The notes under the pieces are model-generated. The model was not told the origin of the DNA and did no database searches. It saw only the letters and a program-made list of their open reading frames with translations. A program made the position numbers and the translations under genes. Positions 1-9,001 of a DNA stretch of 64,000 nt are shown here, in pieces. Positions within the stretch are counted from its first letter, which is position 1; each line of letters opens with the position of its first letter. The stretch comes from Comamonas sp. (GTDB taxonomy: Bacteria; Pseudomonadota; Gammaproteobacteria; Burkholderiales; Burkholderiaceae_C), in NCBI RefSeq assembly GCF_009360615.1, contig NZ_SPEY01000060.1, positions 1 to 64,000 of the forward strand, written 5' to 3'.

Positions 1-1645
1 CGGAGAAGGAGCCGTAGCTGCCCTTGCCGCCGTTGTTCACGCTCCAGGTGTGGGTGTCGGTGGTGTCGACGTCGCTGACGTCGAGCTTGCCGGTGGCCAC
101 CAGGGTGCCGTCTTCGGTCACGGCGCCATCGGCCTTGCCGGTGAGCACCGGAGCGTCGTTGGTGCCCACGATGGTGACCACGACCTGGCCGGTGGTGCCG
201 TCCGCCGTGGTGACCGTGAAGGTCTCGGTCAGCGTCTTGCCGGCGCCCAGGCCCTGGACGGCCGCATCGCCGTTGTTCAGCTGGTAGCTCCACTTGCCGT
301 CGGCATCGATGGAGAAGCTGCCATGCTGGCCCGCTGCATTGGTCTGGGGCAGGAACACGGCCTGGCCCGCATCGGGGTCGGTGACGGTCAGCTGGCCGCC
401 GGTGCTCAGGGTGACGTCTTCGGTGACGGTGCCCTTGTCATCGCCGGGCTGGGCCGGGGTGATGATGGCGCCGTCGTCGGTGCCGTTGATGGTGACCGTG
501 ACGACCTGCGTGGCCTTGCCGCCGTGGCCGTCGTCGACGGTGACGGTGAAGCTCTCGGTGATGGACTGGCCGCTCTTGAGGGCCTGCACGTCCTGGTTGG
601 CGTTGTCCAGGTTGTAGGTCCAGTTGCCCGAGCCGTCCACGGAGAAGGAGCCGTAGCTGCCCTTGCCGCCGTTGTTCACGCTCCAGGTGTGGGTGTCGGT
701 GGTGTCGACGTCGCTGACGTCGAGCTTGCCGGTGGCGCGGGTAGCACCGTCTTCGACCACAGCGCCGTCCGTGTTGCCACTGAGAACGGGGGCATCGTTG
801 GTACCGACGATGGTGACAGTCAATGTCGCAGTAGAGCTGGCACCGTCTTTATCGACCAGAGTGTAGGTAAAGGTCTCGACCAGGGTCTCACCTTCAGCCA
901 ATGCCTGCACGGCCTTCAGGCCGCTATTGAGCTGATAGCTATAGCTGCCATCGGAATTGAGGGTGATCTTGCCGTACTGTCCTTGGTCTGCGCCGACCAG
1001 GCTAACCCGGTGCTCTGTGATGCCGCCTGCACCCAGCTTGTCATTGGCGAGTACATTGCCTTGCAGCGCAGATGCTGCATCTTCGAAGATCACTCCCGAA
1101 TCCGCACTGGCCTGAGGAGTGCTTGTTGCCGGTTGAATGGGCGTGACTGACTCGGTGATGTCTGGCAAAGCCCCCACCCCACTGAACACGGGAAGCACGG
1201 TCGTTGCTGGAGCAGAGCGCCCGTATTCCAGTGCCAGCGGTGCCACTGCCTCGATGATGCTGGAAAGGCGCACAAACGTGCTGCCGCCTTCGCTGCCGCC
1301 GGACAATGTGGCCGCCGTGGGATCCAGCTCATCGAACGGGTCCTGACCAGCATTGATGGCCGCAATGATCTGCTCGATCTGCGCATTCGCGGGACTGGCC
1401 ACAGCAGCCTCTTCCACGGTAGGCGGCTGAATCAGGTCCGCCGTGAGATGCACGTCCTGGTTCTCGCCCACAATCAGCGGCGGCTGTCCATCCGCTTGCA
1501 ACTGCACGGTGCTGCCGGACGCCGTGACGATCTCGGCATCGGCGGGGATACGCATGCCTTCGTGGAGCACCGTCAGATTGCCATCAGGACCACGCATCCA
1601 AGCCTGGCCGGTGAGTTTGGTAACGAGAACGGTTTGAGCTGCCAT
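1..1645 (-). CDS. LapA/BapA-type giant adhesin, N-terminal part (3' end outside window)
   Basis: Open reading frame from an ATG at 1645 running off the left edge. Residues 1 to about 75 resemble the retention module that holds RTX adhesins in the TolC pore before release. An alanine pair at residues 111-112 (context DPTAATL) lies where LapG cuts LapA in Pseudomonas. From about residue 165 the protein is a chain of VCBS/cadherin-like repeats of about 100 residues, each ending in an NDAPVL motif. The product would be exported by the adjacent type I system and tethered at the surface for biofilm attachment. It has its own promoter region, since a strong terminator separates it from the upstream regulator. 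The C-terminal RTX and secretion signal are not visible. No LapD or LapG gene is in the window. Confidence 0.88.
   Translation of the reverse strand, partial: MAAQTVLVTKLTGQAWMRGPDGNLTVLHEGMRIPADAEIVTASGSTVQLQADGQPPLIVGENQDVHLTADLIQPPTVEEAAVASPANAQIEQIIAAINAGQDPFDELDPTAATLSGGSEGGSTFVRLSSIIEAVAPLALEYGRSAPATTVLPVFSGVGALPDITESVTPIQPATSTPQASADSGVIFEDAASALQGNVLANDKLGAGGITEHRVSLVGADQGQYGKITLNSDGSYSYQLNSGLKAVQALAEGETLVETFTYTLVDKDGASSTATLTVTIVGTNDAPVLSGNTDGAVVEDGATRATGKLDVSDVDTTDTHTWSVNNGGKGSYGSFSVDGSGNWTYNLDNANQDVQALKSGQSITESFTVTVDDGHGGKATQVVTVTINGTDDGAIITPAQPGDDKGTVTEDVTLSTGGQLTVTDPDAGQAVFLPQTNAAGQHGSFSIDADGKWSYQLNNGDAAVQGLGAGKTLTETFTVTTADGTTGQVVVTIVGTNDAPVLTGKADGAVTEDGTLVATGKLDVSDVDTTDTHTWSVNNGGKGSYGSFS
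640..736. repeat. Direct repeat within the adhesin gene (first copy at 1-97)
   Basis: Bases 640-736 are identical to bases 1-97, at an offset of 639 bases (213 codons, in frame). Each copy encodes the same segment of a VCBS unit. The period spans two repeat units, which suggests duplication of a two-unit block or gene conversion. Confidence 0.85.
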
Positions 1646-1799
1646 GAGGGTCTGCCTATCCAGTCAGAGTAAAAAGCGAAGGTGCACAGAGGCACCTCTC
1701 CAATGTTTCGGCTGACATGGTAGGAGCCGGGGCCCCGGGGCACTATTGGCGTCAAAGCCAATCGGGCTCTGTTTTATCCAATCTCTGCTGCTCCAGATC

Positions 1800-1840
1800 A
1801 AAAAAGCCTGAAGCCTGCAACATGCAGGCTTCAGGCTTTT
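1800..1840 (-). terminator. Rho-independent terminator after the LuxR-type gene
   Basis: A perfect 18-bp stem (arms 1802-1819 and 1823-1840, loop ACA) is followed on the minus strand by a run of T. It isolates the adhesin gene from the secretion operon; the T-run on the plus side is shorter. Confidence 0.88.
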
Positions 1841-1888
1841 CTGCAAGCAACACTCCAGCGGCAGGCACCGGAGAGCACCAGGTCGGAC

Positions 1889-2527
1889 TCAGGCCAGTTG
1901 CTTGCGCCCGATACCATGAACCTTCAAGGTCAGCATCAGCCGATCCTGTACCTGCAGCTTTTCAAAAACCGCTGACAGATGGGCACGCACGGTACGCTCG
2001 CTGATAGACATGCGTTCGGCAATCTCCGCATTGCTGTCACCCATCGAGGCATAGCGGGCCACCTCCTGCTCACGTGCGGACAATGCTTCAGCCCAGTCCG
2101 ACTCCTGCTCAGGCAGTCGGGCGTCCACATCGCGCAACAAGCGCTGCAACAGGGAGCGGCCAAGCCAGATGTTGCCGCCGGCCATGCTTTGCAACATCCT
2201 GGACAGCACTTCCGAGCCGGACTGCGCATGTGCGTAGCCACAGGCGCCTCGGGACAGCAGCTGCCGACCTTCCTCATCACTGGGACGGTTGCTGAGAACC
2301 AGAACCTGCAGATCCTTCAACAATTCATCCCATCGCGAGGCTGTCGACGCCGGCAAGGATGGCAGGGCGGCATCCAGCACCACCAGGGTACGGCCTTGCT
2401 GCTTCCAGCGTTGCAAATCGGCCAGGTTCTGGCCGCGCGCAGGCATCCACTGAGGGCCTGCGATCTGCTGCCATTCCTGCCACAGCGTGGCATCCTGAGT
2501 CAGCATCAATACAGGCAAGGCATTCAT
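1889..2527 (-). CDS. LuxR-family regulator with degenerate receiver domain
   Basis: 212 residues from the ATG at 2527, chosen because AAGGAAC precedes it; an ATG at 2557 has no such site. The last 65 residues or so form a GerE/LuxR helix-turn-helix beginning LSAREQEVARYASMG. The first 120 or so resemble a response-regulator receiver with the LVVLD strand, but the N-terminal acidic pair is absent and the usual Lys near the end is replaced (GYAHA), so classical phosphorylation is doubtful. It lies 33 bases after the HlyD-like gene and just before the adhesin, so it is probably co-transcribed with the exporter and may control the adhesin. No histidine kinase is nearby. Confidence 0.8.
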   Translation of the reverse strand: MNALPVLMLTQDATLWQEWQQIAGPQWMPARGQNLADLQRWKQQGRTLVVLDAALPSLPASTASRWDELLKDLQVLVLSNRPSDEEGRQLLSRGACGYAHAQSGSEVLSRMLQSMAGGNIWLGRSLLQRLLRDVDARLPEQESDWAEALSAREQEVARYASMGDSNAEIAERMSISERTVRAHLSAVFEKLQVQDRLMLTLKVHGIGRKQLA

Positions 2528-2560
2528 AGAGTTCCTTTTTAATTGTTGGTGATCCATGAA

Positions 2561-3973
2561 CTAACGTTCGATCAATGCATTGGACTTGGCACGCAGGATG
2601 GGCTTGAGCAGATACTGCATCAGGGTACGCTTGCCGGTGAGGATATGCACTTCAGCCTGCATTCCGGGAATGATGGGGCGCGAGTCATCACCCACATGGG
2701 CCTTGTCCGTGCGGACCTTCACGACATAGAAGGAATTTCCCTTCTCGTCCGTCACCGTGTTGGCACCGATCTGCTCCAATTTCCCCTGCAAGCCTCCATA
2801 GATGGCAAAGTCATAGGCCGTGAACTTCACCTCTGCCTGTTGACCAAAGTGCAGGAAGCCGATGTCGCGCGGATTGATCTGCACTTCCATCAGCAAGGTG
2901 TCATCCAGCGGCACGATGTCCAGAATGTCCTTGCCCGGCTGCACGACACCGCCAATGGTGTTGGCCATCAGGGTATTGACCGTGCCGCGCACGGGCGAGC
3001 GCACTTCGGCCAGCTTGACACGATCCTCCAGCGCCACCTTGCCTTGTTCCAGGGTTCCCAGTTTGGCCTGGGTGTCAGAGAGCTCGGAACGGGACTGATT
3101 GCGCATATTCAGCTCGGACTCCTGAATCTTGCGCTCTGCCTCCTGAATCGCCGCCTGAATGCGCCCGATTTGCGCACCTGCGGCCTTGGCCTCGCCGCAG
3201 AAGCGCGCCACATCCCGTTGCAGGCGCAGCAAGTCCACCTCGGACACGGCACCACTCTTGAGCAAGGGGCGGGTCACCGACAGCTCTTCGGAAGTCAGGC
3301 TGCAGCTGGATGCAGCCTGGTCGCGATTGGCCTGGGTTTCGCGCAGTTCCTGCTGGCGTTGGCGCAACTGGTCACGCGCAATATTGACATTGGTGTTGAG
3401 CTCCTGGGACCGGCTCTCCCACATGCGCCGCTCCATCTCCACCAACTGGGGCGCCATGGCCTGCACATCTTCGGGAGCCTTGAACGGCTCGCCCGATGCC
3501 AGGGCCTGAAGACGCGCGGCTTTGGCCTTCAATGCCAGCAGCTCGGCCTTGTTCTCTCCCAGGGACGAGCTGTAACGCGTGGGGTCGATGCGCAGGATGA
3601 CCTGCCCCTTCTCCACGTGCTCGCCAGGATGCACCAGGATTTCCTTGACGATACCGCCATCCAGGCTCTGCACCACCTGGACCTGGCGCGAGGGAACCAC
3701 CTTGCCCTGCCCCCGCACCACTTCGTCGATGCGCCCCAGGCAGGCCCAGAGCAGCAGAACCAGCACGGTGACCAAGGCCACCCATATCAGCAGGCGCGAG
3801 CCGCGCGCCTGCTGCTGCCCTGCTGCCCACTGCGCGTCGGCCTTGAGATCCTCCGGATCATGGGTTCCCACCACCTCGCTGCCATCGAGCAGCCATCGCT
3901 CCAGCAGCGACCAGCGCGCCGCGATTGCGTCCCTGAAGCGCGATGTCTTTTTTTCCGATTGGGACTCGCTCAT
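2561..3973 (-). CDS. Type I secretion membrane-fusion protein (HlyD/LapC-like)
   Basis: 470 residues. A short cytoplasmic N-terminus is followed by one transmembrane helix at about residues 61-80. Then come a biotinyl-lipoyl-like segment, a long coiled-coil hairpin rich in Gln, Glu, Arg and Ala, and a C-terminal beta domain. This is the standard HlyD layout and length. It bridges the inner-membrane ABC transporter and the TolC-like channel. Its start overlaps the end of the ABC gene by four bases (ATGA), so the two are translationally coupled. The expected cargo is the adhesin encoded just downstream. Confidence 0.93.
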   Translation of the reverse strand: MSESQSEKKTSRFRDAIAARWSLLERWLLDGSEVVGTHDPEDLKADAQWAAGQQQARGSRLLIWVALVTVLVLLLWACLGRIDEVVRGQGKVVPSRQVQVVQSLDGGIVKEILVHPGEHVEKGQVILRIDPTRYSSSLGENKAELLALKAKAARLQALASGEPFKAPEDVQAMAPQLVEMERRMWESRSQELNTNVNIARDQLRQRQQELRETQANRDQAASSCSLTSEELSVTRPLLKSGAVSEVDLLRLQRDVARFCGEAKAAGAQIGRIQAAIQEAERKIQESELNMRNQSRSELSDTQAKLGTLEQGKVALEDRVKLAEVRSPVRGTVNTLMANTIGGVVQPGKDILDIVPLDDTLLMEVQINPRDIGFLHFGQQAEVKFTAYDFAIYGGLQGKLEQIGANTVTDEKGNSFYVVKVRTDKAHVGDDSRPIIPGMQAEVHILTGKRTLMQYLLKPILRAKSNALIER

Positions 3974-6258
3974 GCTCGCCCTCCTACTCCACCAATACGT
4001 CCCTGCTTCAAGGCCTCGATGACCTGCTCCTTGGCACCGTCGGCAACAATCTTGCCGCCGTCGATCACAATCAGCCGATCCACCAGGGTCAACAAGGCCG
4101 TGCGATGCGTGACCAGCAAAATGGTCTTGTTCTGGGCTGCCTCCTCCAGGCGGCGTTTGAGCTGCGCTTCACTCTGGTTGTCCAGATTGCTGCTGGGCTC
4201 ATCCAGCAACAGGATGGCCGGGTCGTTGATCAGGGCGCGGGCGACCGCAATGGATTGGCGCTGGCCACCAGAGAGCGACTCGCCGCGCTCGCCCACCAGC
4301 ATGTCATAGCCCTTGGGGTTGCGCGCCACGAACTCATCCACGCCGGCAATACGCGCCGCATGCAACATATCGGACTCGCCCGCGAACGGCGCCCCCACCA
4401 GCAGGTTGTGCTTGAGGCTGCCATAGAAGAGCATCGGATCCTGCGGCACGTGCCCGATGGCACGCCGCAGGTCCACGGGGTCTATCTGGCGAGCATCCAC
4501 TCCATCGATCAGCACCGAGCCCTCACTGGGCTGATAAAGACCCAGAACCAGCTTTTCCAGCGTGGTCTTGCCCGAGCCAATACGTCCGATGATGCCAACC
4601 CGCTCACCGGGCCTGACCGAAAAACTCACACCCGAGAGACTAGGCTGATCGCTGCCCGGGTAGCTGAAGCTGACATTGCGAAACTCGATGCCCCCCCGCA
4701 GATCCGGACGTGAGACGAACTCCCGGTCGGCTTCGTGCTCCACGGGCATCTTCATGTAGTTGTCGATGGAACTGAGGGAGGTGCGTGCGTTGTGGAACTG
4801 CATCATCAGCCCCGCGACCTGACCAAAGGGCGCCAGGCAGCGGCCGGCAATCATGGAGGCGGCAATGATGCCGCCCATGGACAGCGCCGAATCCTGTACC
4901 TGGTAGACGCCGATGACGACCACCGCCACGGTGACCAGTTGCTGCAGGGTCTGGACAAAGTTCACCGTGCCCGAGGAGATGAACTTGATCTTGCCGCCCA
5001 TATAGGCAATGTACTGGGTGGAGCTCTCCCACAGACGCTGCACTCCGCCCTGGGCATTGAGCGTCTTGACCGCTTCCAGATTGGTCAGCGACTCCACGAG
5101 CAGCGCATTGCGCTGCGACGAGGCCTGGAAGGTCTTGAGCGTCAGACTCTCCATGCGCGCCTGGGCCCAGAAGGAAACCAGCAAGATCGCGGCAATCGCC
5201 ACCACGGGAGGAATCAGCATCCAGGGCGAAACCCAGGCAATCGCCACCAGGAACAGCAGCACAAAAGGGAGATCCACCAGCGTCGTGAGACTGGCAGATG
5301 CAATGAAGTCGCGGACCGACTCGAACGAGCGCAGATTGGCTGCAAACGAGCCCACGGATGCGGGCCGGCTCTCCATGCGCAGGTCCAGAACCCGCTCCAT
5401 GATCTGCGCGGACAACTGCACATCCACGCGCTTGCTGGCAGCATCCACGACATAGGCGCGTGTCGTTGTCAGCACGAAGTTGAAGATCAGCACCAGGGAA
5501 ATGCCGATAGCCAGCACCCACAGGGTTTCCACCGCATTGTTGGGCACCACCCGGTCATACACATTCATGCTGAACAAGGGCATGGCCAGTGCAAAGACAT
5601 TGATGAGGACGGCAGCCAGCAAGGCATCGCGATACAGGCGCCGATTCTCCAGGATCACGGCCCAGAACCAGTGACTGCTGCGCGGCTCCATGCCTTGCTG
5701 CCGGGAGCGCGCTTCGAAGCGAAACTGCGGACGCACAAAGCACATCAGACCTGTGTAGTCCTGCTCCAATGCCTGGGCCTCAACCTCGACCGGACTGTCC
5801 GACTCCGGATACTGCAGAAGAACGCGGCCGTTCTCCTGTGCCCTGAGCAGCAGGCAGGCACGGCTGCCATGCAGCAGCAAAATTGCCGGCAGCAAACCCT
5901 TGGGGATGTCGTCAAGACCGCGCTGCACGATGCGCGTGCTGAACTGCGCGCGCGCCGCAGCCCGAGCCAGCAGTGACGGCGTCAGACGCTGGTCCACCAG
6001 CGGCAGACCATTGCTCAGCGCCTGCGCGGTATAGGGCTTGCCGTGCAGGTGGGTCAGCTGAACCAGGCAATCCAGCAAGGGATCAGAATGGGTCTCATGG
6101 GCCGGGATGCGCCAGTCTTCAGCCGCTGCACGCACCGAGCTGCGTGTGCCCAGAAACGCAGGGCCTGCCTGCTCCGCTGCAGCACCATGCCCTCGCTTCT
6201 GGACCGTATCCGGACCGCTGTCCGATGCCAATGTAGGTTCAACGTCTGGTTTGGTCAT
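3970..6258 (-). CDS. Type I secretion ABC transporter (LapB/HlyB-like)
   Basis: 762 residues from the ATG at 6258; in-frame TTG codons lie just upstream. Residues about 65-190 form a C39-peptidase-like domain beginning DPLLDCLVQL, of the kind that binds unfolded substrate in RTX exporters. Then comes a six-helix transmembrane domain starting near FWAVILENRRLYRDALLAA. The ATPase has Walker A GRIGSGKTT near residue 555, signature LSGGQRQSIA, Walker B AILLLDEP and an H-loop VTHRT. It energises one-step export of the adhesin across both membranes. Confidence 0.93.
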   Translation of the reverse strand: MTKPDVEPTLASDSGPDTVQKRGHGAAAEQAGPAFLGTRSSVRAAAEDWRIPAHETHSDPLLDCLVQLTHLHGKPYTAQALSNGLPLVDQRLTPSLLARAAARAQFSTRIVQRGLDDIPKGLLPAILLLHGSRACLLLRAQENGRVLLQYPESDSPVEVEAQALEQDYTGLMCFVRPQFRFEARSRQQGMEPRSSHWFWAVILENRRLYRDALLAAVLINVFALAMPLFSMNVYDRVVPNNAVETLWVLAIGISLVLIFNFVLTTTRAYVVDAASKRVDVQLSAQIMERVLDLRMESRPASVGSFAANLRSFESVRDFIASASLTTLVDLPFVLLFLVAIAWVSPWMLIPPVVAIAAILLVSFWAQARMESLTLKTFQASSQRNALLVESLTNLEAVKTLNAQGGVQRLWESSTQYIAYMGGKIKFISSGTVNFVQTLQQLVTVAVVVIGVYQVQDSALSMGGIIAASMIAGRCLAPFGQVAGLMMQFHNARTSLSSIDNYMKMPVEHEADREFVSRPDLRGGIEFRNVSFSYPGSDQPSLSGVSFSVRPGERVGIIGRIGSGKTTLEKLVLGLYQPSEGSVLIDGVDARQIDPVDLRRAIGHVPQDPMLFYGSLKHNLLVGAPFAGESDMLHAARIAGVDEFVARNPKGYDMLVGERGESLSGGQRQSIAVARALINDPAILLLDEPSSNLDNQSEAQLKRRLEEAAQNKTILLVTHRTALLTLVDRLIVIDGGKIVADGAKEQVIEALKQGRIGGVGGRA

Positions 6259-6272
6259 CTTCAACAATCAAC

Positions 6273-6509
6273 CTATAAAAGCTCTTCGTCATCATCAATC
6301 AAGTCCAGCGAATTACGCATACGCTGGCGCGCCTGCTTGCGTTGGCTCAGCTTCTCGAGCGCCTGCGGCGGAAGGTCCGTCAGGCGCAAGGTGCCATTGG
6401 CAAGCAAGGCGTCAATCAAGTCTTCGAGCACACGGATGAAATCCGCGTCCAGTGCCGACAACTCCTGCCGGGAAGACCGCTCCGAAGGTGGCGAATCGCT
6501 TTTATCCAT
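6273..6509 (-). CDS. Small acidic protein of the type I secretion operon
   Basis: 78 residues from the ATG at 6509; a TTG at 6530 in the same frame would add seven. There is no signal peptide or membrane segment. The middle (ALDADFIRVLEDLIDALLANG) should be helical, followed by a basic stretch and a strongly acidic end (DLIDDDEELL). It sits between the outer-membrane channel gene and the ABC gene, 14 bases from the latter. Similar small proteins occur beside LapBCE-type exporters from memory, but the function is unknown. It may be a cytosolic accessory of the exporter. Confidence 0.7.
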   Translation of the reverse strand: MDKSDSPPSERSSRQELSALDADFIRVLEDLIDALLANGTLRLTDLPPQALEKLSQRKQARQRMRNSLDLIDDDEELL

Positions 6510-6555
6510 CTTGTTAATCAACTCCCGCAAAAGATGCGCCAGACGTCCCCGGCCA

Positions 6556-8079
6556 TCACTGGCGGGCAGCTGCGGCAGGCGCTGACACCGGCACCGGAGC
6601 TTGGGCAGGAGCGCCCTGCTCGGCCGCCATGGCGGCAGGCACAGGCGTCAGATTGGTGGTGTCCGGCACGGAGGATTTGCAGCTGCGCAACAGATCATCC
6701 GGCAAGGTCAGAGCCTGCTGTTCATCCGGGCGGCTATCTTCATGTGGCTGCGCGAGTCCCAGCACCGGCAGGATCTGGCTGGACAAGGTCAGCCACTGAT
6801 ACTCGGCCTTCTTCAGATCGTATTGCGCATTGACCAGGGCACGCTGGGCATCGAACAGCTCGTTTTCCGTGTTCAACAGATCCAGCAGCGAGCGCTGGCC
6901 GATCTTGAATTGCTGCTGGTAGGCGACGCGCACCTTGGCGGTGGAAAGCACATGCTCACGCAGGAAGGGCGTTTGCTGACGCAGACGGGCCATGGTGTTC
7001 CAGGTGATCGACAGTTCCTGCTGGAGGTTGCGGCAGGTGTAGTCGCGCACGTCCTGGGCTGCATAGCCCTGGGCAATGGTCTGGCGCAGGCGTGCCTCGT
7101 CCGCACCACCGCGATACAGGTTGTAGGTCAGCATCAGCTGCACCCGCGAACTCTGCACATCCCGGTAGGAGGGCGAATTCTGGTCGCGATCGCGGCCGGT
7201 GGACGCCACCAGCTCCAGCTTGGGCATGTGCGCGCCCTTGGCCGCCTTCTGACCGGCCTCCGCCGCTTGCACCAGGGCCTGCTTCGACAGCAGCAGCGGA
7301 CTCGCGCGCAGCGAATCGCCAAAATCCTTCGCAACCCCGGACACCGGCAGCTTGCCGGCCACCTCAGGCACGGGATCCAGCGTAGCCGCCGGGTACTCGC
7401 CCACCACACGACGGTAGCGTTGCATCACATCGTTGAGGTTGTTGCTCTCGGTCATCAGATTGGTCTGTGCCAGGGACAGACGACCGCTGGCCTGCTCCAG
7501 GTCCACGCCTCGTCCCACGCCGGATTGCTGGCGCTCGCGCAGCTGGCCCAGCGTCACCTGATGGGTGCCGAAGTTCTCACGCGCCAGCTTTTCCATTTCA
7601 CGGTAGCGCTGCACATCCAGATAGGCCGCGACCACATCATTGGCCAGGTTCTCCGTGGTGGCACGCAGATCGTAGAACTTTGAAAGCTTCTCAAAGCCCA
7701 GCTGGCGGATATTGCTGCTGGTGGTGAAACCATCAAAGATCAGCTGGCGCAGTTGCAGATTCCAGCCCGGACGGTTCCAGTTCTGCGAGGGTGAATCCTG
7801 AATATGGCTGCGCCACTCGCGCCCGACCCAGCCTTGCGCAGTGACTTGTGGGCGCCAGCCGCCCCGGGCCACGTTCTGACCTTCAACCGACGACGTGAAA
7901 TCCTGGAAGCGCGCCTGCACTTCGGGGTGAGTCATCAGCGCCTGCTCCACCACTTTTTGCAGTGCGACGCCTTGTTCGCTGGCCTGTTGCGCATTCATGG
8001 TCGTCTGAGCCATGCCTGCCATGGCCCACGATGCCACACCCAGAGTGGCAACCACTTGTGCAATCTGACTGAATTTCAT
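6556..8079 (-). CDS. TolC-family outer-membrane channel of type I secretion (LapE-like)
   Basis: 507 residues from the ATG at 8079, chosen because of a good AGAGGG site and because it begins a signal peptide (MKFSQIAQVVATLGVASWAMAG, cleaved after an AQA- or AMA-type site). The body has the two repeated TolC halves with helical hairpins, including LTYNLYRGG and a closing block TENELFDAQRALVNAQYDLKKAE. The last 70 residues or so are low-complexity, rich in Pro, Ala and Gln. It is the first gene of the minus-strand exporter operon and follows a long leader region. Confidence 0.9.
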   Translation of the reverse strand: MKFSQIAQVVATLGVASWAMAGMAQTTMNAQQASEQGVALQKVVEQALMTHPEVQARFQDFTSSVEGQNVARGGWRPQVTAQGWVGREWRSHIQDSPSQNWNRPGWNLQLRQLIFDGFTTSSNIRQLGFEKLSKFYDLRATTENLANDVVAAYLDVQRYREMEKLARENFGTHQVTLGQLRERQQSGVGRGVDLEQASGRLSLAQTNLMTESNNLNDVMQRYRRVVGEYPAATLDPVPEVAGKLPVSGVAKDFGDSLRASPLLLSKQALVQAAEAGQKAAKGAHMPKLELVASTGRDRDQNSPSYRDVQSSRVQLMLTYNLYRGGADEARLRQTIAQGYAAQDVRDYTCRNLQQELSITWNTMARLRQQTPFLREHVLSTAKVRVAYQQQFKIGQRSLLDLLNTENELFDAQRALVNAQYDLKKAEYQWLTLSSQILPVLGLAQPHEDSRPDEQQALTLPDDLLRSCKSSVPDTTNLTPVPAAMAAEQGAPAQAPVPVSAPAAAARQ

Positions 8080-8851
8080 TGATATCCCTCTTGTTGGACT
8101 CCGACCGGGCAATGCGATGTCTGACCCGCCAGAACGCTGGCGAGCGCAATCGGTGCAACCTTGAAAGTCGTTCCCGCGGAAGCTGGTTGTTAATGTGGAC
8201 AGGCTCGCTGCAGCCCGACAAGGCATCGCAGACGGCCTCAGAACCCGCCATACGGAGTTCTGTAACTCTCTTGCTCACAACCTTTGGCGTCGTGCCAGCG
8301 CCGCGCAGGAGACTGAGGGTCAGGTCAAGCGGATTGCCTGATCGACAAAACTCATCCATGTTGCTTGACGAACAACCGCACGGCGGTGCCGGGGAAACGG
8401 CGTTTCCGCCCCCCGGATCAAGCAAATCACGCGGACAGGCTGTGAAGCAGCGACAGGCTAGACACAGCGCATTTGGAGATTTTCCTTTCCACGATAGCAA
8501 GGCGGAGCCTCCGGTTTCCGGCCGGTGTTCTTGACGCATAACCTTGCATGCGAAGCCGTGCGTTGATGGCGGATCTCCTGGCAACACCATCAAACAATTG
8601 GATTCAATTGCAAATCTAGCACAACGCATGCAAGGATTTGTTTCAAAAATCACTCAGACAGCCGAAGTTCAAATCTTTTTGCCCGGAATTGGCAATTCTT
8701 TTCATTTCTTCTTTATATCAAAGAAGCCAAGAATCAATACCGTTTACATGTCCGGCATTCCCCGACAGGGCCAGGTCCATTCGGCAGAATCAGACCGCCT
8801 CCTACAGGAAAGTCTTTACCGATTGCTACAGGCCGGATTGGCGCAGCAATA
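8080..8851. other. Long intergenic region upstream of the type I secretion operon
   Basis: About 770 bases without a convincing gene. The short open frames on both strands lack ribosome sites and coding bias. An AT-rich patch around 8660-8730 is the likeliest promoter area for the minus-strand operon. It contains the nested inverted repeat at 8361-8425. Confidence 0.5.
8361..8425. repeat. Nested inverted repeat in the exporter leader
   Basis: Outer arms TTGCTTGA (8361-8368) and TCAAGCAA (8418-8425) enclose an inner pair GGAAACG (8393-8399) and CGTTTCC (8401-8407) flanked by runs of G and C. It would fold into a long stem-loop in RNA. No T-run follows on either strand, so it is not a plain terminator. 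Confidence 0.6.
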
Positions 8852-8887
8852 GAAAAAGGGCTTCTGACTGGATAGTCAGAAGCCCTT
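8852..8887 (-). terminator. Terminator of tRNA-Pro
   Basis: A perfect 14-bp stem (arms 8856-8869 and 8874-8887, loop of four) is followed on the minus strand by a T-run. It starts seven bases after the tRNA 3' end. Confidence 0.9.
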
Positions 8888-8894
8888 GTCTGAT

Positions 8895-8971
8895 TGGTCG
8901 GAATGGCGGGATTCGAACTCGCGACCCCTTGCACCCCATGCAAGTGCGCTACCAGGCTGCGCTACATTCCG
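8895..8971 (-). tRNA. tRNA-Pro (anticodon GGG)
   Basis: A 77-base cloverleaf on the minus strand: acceptor arms CGGAATG and CATTCCG, anticodon stem CTTGC/GCAAG with loop ATGGGGT (anticodon GGG), and a T-arm containing GTTCGAATC. The discriminator A and the CCA end are encoded (8895-8898). It closes the ihfA-merR end of the translation cluster and has its own terminator. Confidence 0.97.
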
Positions 8972-9001
8972 AAGACTTGAATTATACACAGAATTTCGGC
9001 A

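Noticed and set aside
50..1150. Long plus-strand open frame opposite the adhesin gene
   Set aside because: It is the mirror of the repetitive GC-rich adhesin; the minus strand gives VCBS repeats and a retention module, the plus strand gives no recognisable protein.
8079..8852. Plus-strand frames of about 100-150 codons in the leader upstream of the exporter operon
   Set aside because: No ribosome sites, no coding bias, no recognisable protein; one runs into the tRNA-Pro terminator.
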